Below are positions 59,492 to 64,000 of a stretch of DNA of 64,000 nucleotides, piece after piece; position 1 is the stretch's first letter, and each line of letters begins with the position of its first letter. The notes beneath the pieces are model-generated. The model did not search any database, was not told the origin of the DNA, and saw only the letters and a program-made list of their open reading frames with translations. The DNA lies in NCBI RefSeq assembly GCF_000720175.1, contig NZ_JOIX01000001.1, positions 186,001 to 250,000 of the forward strand, written 5' to 3'. The translations under genes were made by a program, and so were the position numbers. This DNA is from Streptomyces sp. NRRL S-337. Lineage in GTDB: Bacteria > Actinomycetota > Actinomycetes > Streptomycetales > Streptomycetaceae.

Positions 59492-60109
59492 ATGGCTGAC
59501 ATGGGGTCGTTTCAGGAGGCGGTTACCGCGTGGGCTGCCGGTGGCCCCGGCGACCTCGCGCGCGAGGTCGCCGCGCGACTGCCCGTCCGGGCGGTGGTCC
59601 TGCTCGAAGGGCTGAGCGACGCCGCAGCGGTCAGTGCGCTGGCCGCGCGCCGCGGCCGGGACCTGGCGGCCGAAGGAATCTGCGTCCTGCCGATGGGCGG
59701 TGCGATGAGCGTCGGCCGTTTCGCCCGCCTCCTCGGGCCCGCCGGCCTGGGCCTCCGCCTCACGGGACTGTGCGACGAGGCGGAACGCCGCTATTACGCC
59801 CGCGCCTTCGGGCAGTCCGATGCAGCACAGCCAGGGTTCTTCGTCTGCGCGGCGGATCTGGAGGACGAGCTCATCCGCGCGCTGGGCGCGACGAGGATGG
59901 AGGAGCTGGTCCGGGCGGAGGGCGACCTGCGCGCCCTGCGGACCTTCCTGCGCCAGCCCGCCCAGCGGGGCCGCGCCGCCCAGCAGCAGTTGCGGCGCTT
60001 CCTCGGCACGAAGAAGGGCCGCAAGATCCACTACGGCCGCGTCCTCGTCGAGGCCCTCGACCCCGAGCGCGTACCGGCGCCACTCGACGGCCTGCTCACC
60101 AGCCTCTGA
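59492..60109 (+). CDS. TOPRIM-domain protein (OLD-like)
   Basis: The ATG at 59492 has GGAAGGG upstream at some distance. The 205-residue protein contains a TOPRIM core: VRAVVLLEGLSDAAAVSALA gives the conserved Glu, VLPMGGAMSVGRFARLLGPA follows, and CAADLEDELIRALGATRMEE gives a D-x-x-D-like acidic patch. OLD-family nucleases and topoisomerases share this metal-binding fold. No ATPase domain is attached, so it is a stand-alone TOPRIM, a class common in Streptomyces with no known role. Its 3' end overlaps the leftward GlxA-type gene by 79 bases. Confidence 0.85.
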   Translation: MADMGSFQEAVTAWAAGGPGDLAREVAARLPVRAVVLLEGLSDAAAVSALAARRGRDLAAEGICVLPMGGAMSVGRFARLLGPAGLGLRLTGLCDEAERRYYARAFGQSDAAQPGFFVCAADLEDELIRALGATRMEELVRAEGDLRALRTFLRQPAQRGRAAQQQLRRFLGTKKGRKIHYGRVLVEALDPERVPAPLDGLLTSL

Positions 60110-61158
60110 GCGCTGGGCGACGCCGAGCTCGGGGGAAGGGCGTCGGTAGCAGTGCCTCGGTGGAAGGGCGTCGGGACGCTGCCGCCTGCCGTGTCATGGC
60201 GTTGGCGGAAGGTGCGTCGGTAGGTGTCCGGAGGTACGCCGAGCGTGCGGTTGAAGTGCCGGCGCAGTGAGGCGGCGGTACCCATGCCGGTGACGGTGGC
60301 GATGGCGTCGATGCTGTCGTCGGAGTTTTCCAGGAGTTCTTGGGCGCGGTGGATGCGTTGGGTGTGCAACCAGCGTAGTGGCGTGGTGCCGGTGACGGCG
60401 TGGAAGTGCCGGGCCAGGTGGCGTGGGCTCATGTTCGCCTGGCGGGCGAGGTCCTGGACCGTCAGCGGCTGGTCGAGGCGGGCCAGGACCCAGGGGAACA
60501 GGGCGGCGAGCGGGTGGGGGCGGGGGTCGGGGAGGGGTGTGGTGACGAACTGTGCCTGGCCTCCGGGGCGATGGGGTGGCACGACCAGGTTGCGGGCCAC
60601 TGCGTTGGCGATCGCCGAGCCGTGGTCGAGCCGGACGAGGTGCAGGCACAGATCCATGGCCGCGGCCTTGCCCGCGGAGGTGAGCACGTCGCCGTCGTCG
60701 ACGTAGAGCACGTCCGGATCGACGTGCACGGCGGGGTACCGGGTGGCCAGGGCCTTGGCATGGGCCCAGTGTGTGGTGGCGCGCCGTCCGTCCAGCAGGC
60801 CGGCGGCGGCCAGGACGAACGCCCCGGTGCACAGCGAGACCACCCGGGCACCGGCCTGGTGTGCCGCGCGGACCGCGTCGATCAGTTCGCCGGGCGGTTC
60901 CTCGTCGATGTGCGCGTAGGCGGGGACGATCACGGTCCGGGCATCCGGCAGCCGGTCCAGTCCTCGGTCGGGTTCGAGCCGGAAGTGTCCACCGACCCGG
61001 GCGCCGGCCGGCCCGCAGACCGTCAACTCGTACCAGGGATCGGCTATGCCGGACCAGTCGACGCCGAACACCTCACAGGGCGCGGCGAGTTCGAAGTGGC
61101 GCACCCCGTCCGTGACGGCGAGCGCGACCGTGTTCGTGGCCGGGGCAACGGTAGTCAT
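60031..61158 (-). CDS. GlxA-family AraC-type regulator
   Basis: The ATG at 61158 (TTVAPATNTVALAVTDGVRH) is preferred; one at 61179 is also in frame. The 375-residue protein has an N-terminal DJ-1/PfpI-like domain with the conserved cysteine in VVSLCTGAFVLAAAGLLDGR, then two AraC helix-turn-helices (LARQANMSPRHLARHFHAVT, SIDAIATVTGMGTAASLRRH, FNRTLGVPPDTYRR). GlxA regulators control catabolic genes and respond to small molecules through the PfpI domain. It is divergent from the saccharopine dehydrogenase-like gene, the likely target. The C-terminal ~45 residues overlap the convergent TOPRIM gene and look unconserved. Confidence 0.92.
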   Translation of the reverse strand: MTTVAPATNTVALAVTDGVRHFELAAPCEVFGVDWSGIADPWYELTVCGPAGARVGGHFRLEPDRGLDRLPDARTVIVPAYAHIDEEPPGELIDAVRAAHQAGARVVSLCTGAFVLAAAGLLDGRRATTHWAHAKALATRYPAVHVDPDVLYVDDGDVLTSAGKAAAMDLCLHLVRLDHGSAIANAVARNLVVPPHRPGGQAQFVTTPLPDPRPHPLAALFPWVLARLDQPLTVQDLARQANMSPRHLARHFHAVTGTTPLRWLHTQRIHRAQELLENSDDSIDAIATVTGMGTAASLRRHFNRTLGVPPDTYRRTFRQRHDTAGGSVPTPFHRGTATDALPPSSASPSAQRLVSRPSSGAGTRSGSRASTRTRP

Positions 61159-61259
61159 GTCCGGAACTGTACGAGGCATGGCATTCCTGCCGCTCGTCGT
61201 TCCGCTCCGCCGCAGGCACGCTGTCCGCGGGAGATCACTCGGTGACAACAGGAGGACGT

Positions 61260-62303
61260 ATGCGATCCCATCCCCAGGTGGCGGTCTTCGGCGCCTATGG
61301 CCATACCGGACGCTTCGTGGTGGCGGAGCTCCTCGAACGCGGCCTGCGCCCCGTCCTGACCGGACGTGACGCCGAACGACTGGAGGAACTCGCCCGGGCC
61401 CACCCCGGCCTCGACGTGCGGCCGGCGTCCGTCGAAGACCCCGGCTCCCTCGACCGCGCGCTGGCCGGCACGGCGGCCGTGATCAACTGCGCCGGCCCCT
61501 TCACCACCACGGCGGCCCCCGTGATCGAGGCGGCACTGGCCGCCCGGATTCCGTACGCGGACGTCGCAGGCGAGGTGGAGGCCGTCGCCGACACCTTCGC
61601 GCACTACACGGAGCCGGCGCGCGCCGCCGGCCTCCCCGTCATCCCCGCGATGGCATTCTTCGGCGCCCTCGGCGACCTGTTGACCACCGCCGCACTGGGC
61701 GATTGGCCCTCGGCCGACGAGGTGTCCCTCGCCTACGCACTGAGCAGTTGGCACCCCACGGCCGGGACCCGCGCCTCCAGCCAGGTTTCCCGGCAGCGCC
61801 GCAACGGCCGTCGCCTCGTCCACACCAACACCGGCCTCGAATTGCGGACCGACCAGGCCCCGACCACCCAATGGGTCTTTCCCCCTCCCTTGGGCAAGCA
61901 GACCGTGGTCGCCGAGTTCACCACGGCGGACAGCATCACCATCTCCCGCCACCTCCCCGTCCAGCACCTCCACACGTACATGACGGCCGCTGCGGTCAGG
62001 GACGTCCTGGCCCCGGATGCCGAACCTCCGGTCCCCATCGACGCCAGAGGGCGCTCACCTCAGACCTTCCTGGTCGAGGTGGTCGCACGCGCCGGCCACA
62101 CCGAACGGCGCGCCACCGCCCGCGGCCAGGACATCTACGCCGTCAGCGCGCCCCTGGTGGTCGAAGCGATCCGCCGCATTCTCGACGGACGCGTCAAAAC
62201 GGCCGGGGCCGCGGCACCCGGCGAGATCTTCGACGCCGCTGACTTCCTCCGCGCGTTGTCTCCCCACCTCACGGTCGAGTTCGACCCGTCCCCGGACCAG
62301 TAG
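61260..62303 (+). CDS. Saccharopine dehydrogenase-like oxidoreductase
   Basis: GGAGGA is 4 bases before the ATG at 61260. The 347-residue protein begins with a Rossmann fold (VAVFGAYGHTGRFVVAELLE, RGLRPVLTGRDAERLEEL), then AVINCAGPFTTTAAPVIEAA, YADVAGEVEAV, and a helical C-terminal dimerisation domain. This is the NAD(P)-binding saccharopine-dehydrogenase-like/trans-acting enoyl reductase family, most of whose members have unknown substrates. It is divergent from the GlxA-type regulator, which probably controls it. Confidence 0.93.
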   Translation: MRSHPQVAVFGAYGHTGRFVVAELLERGLRPVLTGRDAERLEELARAHPGLDVRPASVEDPGSLDRALAGTAAVINCAGPFTTTAAPVIEAALAARIPYADVAGEVEAVADTFAHYTEPARAAGLPVIPAMAFFGALGDLLTTAALGDWPSADEVSLAYALSSWHPTAGTRASSQVSRQRRNGRRLVHTNTGLELRTDQAPTTQWVFPPPLGKQTVVAEFTTADSITISRHLPVQHLHTYMTAAAVRDVLAPDAEPPVPIDARGRSPQTFLVEVVARAGHTERRATARGQDIYAVSAPLVVEAIRRILDGRVKTAGAAAPGEIFDAADFLRALSPHLTVEFDPSPDQ

Positions 62304-62410
62304 CCGGCGGCCGCCTTACGCGTGCTCACCCCCAACCCATCCCGGGGATCATGGAGTTGCGACACTTCGTGGTCAGGTACGACTGTTTTTCCATCAAGGG
62401 GGAGAGGGTA

Positions 62411-63259
62411 ATGCACTCATTCGACCGGGGACTGGTCCTGGGCAGCGGAGGTCCCGTGGGCACGGCCTGGATGGCCGGGCTGGCCTGCGGGTTGCACCGC
62501 GATGGGGTGGATCTGGGGAAGGCCGACCTGTTCGTCGGCACGTCGGCCGGCGCGATCGTCGCTGCGCTGCTCGCCACGGGGCAGGACCTCGGGCGGGTCG
62601 CGACGGTTCCGGCTCGACCAGCCGGTCGTCGGCCCGAGGTCGATCCTGGGCGGATGGGCGCGGTGTTCGCTGTGCTCGGTGACCGTAGCCTGGAGCCCGG
62701 GGAGGCCAGGCGCCGAGTGGGTCGGCTCGCGCTCGACGGTGCCGACCAGGAGGCCGAGGAAGCGCTGATCGCGGGGCGGGGCGCCCTGATCGGCGCGCAC
62801 GTGTGGCCGGACCGTCGGCTGCTGATCACCGCGGTGGACGCCACCACCGGTGAGCCCGTGGTGTGGGACCGCGACAGCGGCGTACCGTTGGTGCACGCCG
62901 TGGCGGCGAGCAGCGCATTCCCCGGGGCGGCGCCGCCGGTTGCCATCAACGGCCGGCGGTACATCGACGGTGCGCTGCGGTCGGGCACCAACGCCGATCT
63001 CGCGGTCGGAGCCCGCACACTGGTGGTGATGGAGCCGATGGCGCACCTGTATCCCCGCGCACTGCTCGATCAGGAGTTGGCGCTCGTGGGGGCGAAAACC
63101 GTGCTGACCATCGGTCCCGATCCGGCCTCCGTGCGTGCTTTCGGCTCGGACCTGAATGACCGGGCTGCCTGGGAACCGGCGTATCAGGCGGGCCTTCGCC
63201 AGGCGGACGACGTCGGTGGGCGGCTCCGATCCGAGTGGGGAGAGGCTGACGGGGGCTGA
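62411..63259 (+). CDS. Patatin-like phospholipase
   Basis: AAGGGGGAGAGG precedes the ATG at 62411. The 282-residue protein has the patatin motifs in order: oxyanion loop GSGGPVGTAW, nucleophile elbow FVGTSAGAIVAAL (GTSAG), and the catalytic Asp in RRYIDGALRSGTNADLAVGA. There is no signal peptide. Patatins are acyl hydrolases acting on membrane lipids. It begins 107 bases after the saccharopine dehydrogenase-like gene on the same strand and may share its transcript. Confidence 0.93.
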   Translation: MHSFDRGLVLGSGGPVGTAWMAGLACGLHRDGVDLGKADLFVGTSAGAIVAALLATGQDLGRVATVPARPAGRRPEVDPGRMGAVFAVLGDRSLEPGEARRRVGRLALDGADQEAEEALIAGRGALIGAHVWPDRRLLITAVDATTGEPVVWDRDSGVPLVHAVAASSAFPGAAPPVAINGRRYIDGALRSGTNADLAVGARTLVVMEPMAHLYPRALLDQELALVGAKTVLTIGPDPASVRAFGSDLNDRAAWEPAYQAGLRQADDVGGRLRSEWGEADGG

Positions 63260-63267
63260 TCGCCGCG

Positions 63268-63732
63268 TCAGAGCGCGGGGCCCCACGGGGACGTCGGCTG
63301 AGGGGGGACGCGGAAGGTGGCGTCCGTGCGGGTGGTGAAGAGCTGCAGGGCGTCGGTCAGTTCGAGTACGCGGTGCGCGATGGGGCTGGTTGCCAGGAGG
63401 GAGACGGTCTTGCCGTGCCGCAGCGCCAGCTGACGGACGGCGAGGAGGACCTTCACGCTGGAGCACGCCCAGAAGGAGACCTTGCTGAGGTCGATCGCGA
63501 TTCCGTGGTCAGAGGAGTTCAATGCGCTGGTGAGGGAGGTTTCGAGGGTCTCCTCGCAGCCGTAGTCGATCTCGCCGCGCAGTGCCACCACGGTCTCATC
63601 GGTCTCGGGATCGCTGTAGATCCGCACGAGACATGGCGAACTCGCCGGGTCGCTGCCTGACTTCTCGGGTTGCGTGCATGGCTGCGTCCTCCAGGCGCGG
63701 CCTGTCGCAACCGCCTTTTCCCGAGCATCCAC
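63268..63732 (-). CDS. STAS-domain protein, anti-anti-sigma-like
   Basis: The product has 154 residues. After a ~30-residue N-terminus comes a STAS domain (VVALRGEIDYGCEETLETSL, GIAIDLSKVSFWACSSVKVL, LLAVRQLALRHGKTVSLLAT, VLELTDALQLF). STAS proteins bind anti-sigma kinases and are switched by phosphorylation of a serine. The usual F-x-D-S-S-G-L motif reads FWACSSVKV, keeping the serine but losing the flanking Asp and Gly, so regulation may differ. Nine bases separate it from the convergent patatin gene. Confidence 0.88.
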   Translation of the reverse strand: MDAREKAVATGRAWRTQPCTQPEKSGSDPASSPCLVRIYSDPETDETVVALRGEIDYGCEETLETSLTSALNSSDHGIAIDLSKVSFWACSSVKVLLAVRQLALRHGKTVSLLATSPIAHRVLELTDALQLFTTRTDATFRVPPQPTSPWGPAL

Positions 63733-63846
63733 CTCGTAGCCCTCCTTCGGAGACCTGCCGACGCCGGAACATCAACACACGCAACGCAGTACACGAAATA
63801 TATGTCATGTATTCAGTGTCGGCCAAGGGCGCCTTAAGATTGCCTC

Positions 63847-64000
63847 ATGGGAGTGCCTGACCCTCACAACGGATGGACGTTCATCACCAACCACGCGCGC
63901 GTGCTGGCGGCCATCGCGGATGACCCGAACGCCCGCATCCGCGACATCGCCGCGCACTGTCGGCTCACCGAGCGCGCCGTCCAACGGATCATTGCTGACC
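63847..64000 (+). CDS. Winged-helix regulator, 5' part
   Basis: The gene runs off the right edge; 51 codons are visible. They read GVPDPHNGWTFITNHARVLA, AIADDPNARIRDIAAHCRLT, then ERAVQRIIADL. This is a winged-helix DNA-binding domain of the MarR/Lrp type at the N-terminus. The ATG at 63847 has no strong ribosome binding site; the upstream ~70 bases are AT-rich with TATATG- and TATT-like elements and probably hold the promoter. The partner gene is outside the window. Confidence 0.65.
   Translation, partial: MGVPDPHNGWTFITNHARVLAAIADDPNARIRDIAAHCRLTERAVQRIIAD

Overview
The window is about 70% GC, with codon use, GTG starts, ATGA/GTGA overlaps and gene families (ECF42/YCII, TAP-like peptidase, LacI-controlled sugar ABC operon, DevR-type two-component system, FhuF-like [2Fe-2S] protein, GlxA-type AraC regulator) typical of a Streptomyces-like actinobacterium. 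The species cannot be told from the sequence. Many remnants, small secreted proteins and regulators, and no core housekeeping operon, suggest a variable chromosomal arm (inference).

Layout. 0-4.1 kb: the end of a YCII/DGPF gene overlapping an ECF42-type sigma factor, then a small zinc ribbon and an OmpR-type response regulator/kinase pair. 4.1-14.2 kb: secreted and envelope proteins (lipoprotein, TAP-like hydrolase, SGNH hydrolase with PKD domain, Tat-exported GH35 beta-galactosidase), a cupin and a truncated LysR gene. 14.3-21.7 kb: a complete leftward sugar operon (ATPase, binding lipoprotein, two permeases, GH13 alpha-glucosidase) divergent from a LacI regulator; two matching operator palindromes lie between them. 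22-29 kb: an alpha-dioxygenase-like haem peroxidase, a beta-helix membrane protein, and a stretch with broken alpha/beta hydrolase genes, a WD40 remnant and a deletion scar.

29.2-35.6 kb: a probable dormancy/hypoxia module. It has a DevS-like GAF kinase, a convergent DevR-like regulator, a flavohaemoglobin-like protein and a PNPOx-fold protein. Three identical 14-bp palindromes and one near-copy lie upstream of these genes and share the GGG-N8-CCC geometry of DevR/DosR boxes. This region is also rich in in-frame tandem repeats. 35.6-44 kb: secreted proteins, a trypsin-like protease, an FhuF-like protein, a beta-propeller lipoprotein, and an orphan kinase coupled to a lipoprotein.

43.7-50.4 kb: a SnoaL-like gene divergent from a TetR regulator with two clear operators, several remnants (SnoaL-like, NAD-glutamate dehydrogenase, CGNR zinc finger), a small double-glycine-leader peptide gene followed by a 17-bp hairpin, a double-GNAT protein, and an SRPBCC/HxlR divergent pair. 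50.6-64 kb: a DUF4185 Tat protein, an autoregulated-looking TetR/DMT exporter pair, an ABC-2 type exporter next to a NarL-type two-component system, a multicopper oxidase remnant, a TOPRIM protein, a GlxA-type regulator, a saccharopine dehydrogenase-like protein, a patatin-like protein, a STAS protein and the start of a winged-helix gene.

I saw no tRNA, rRNA, CRISPR array, integrase or intact insertion sequence. All family assignments come from reading motifs; no database search was made.
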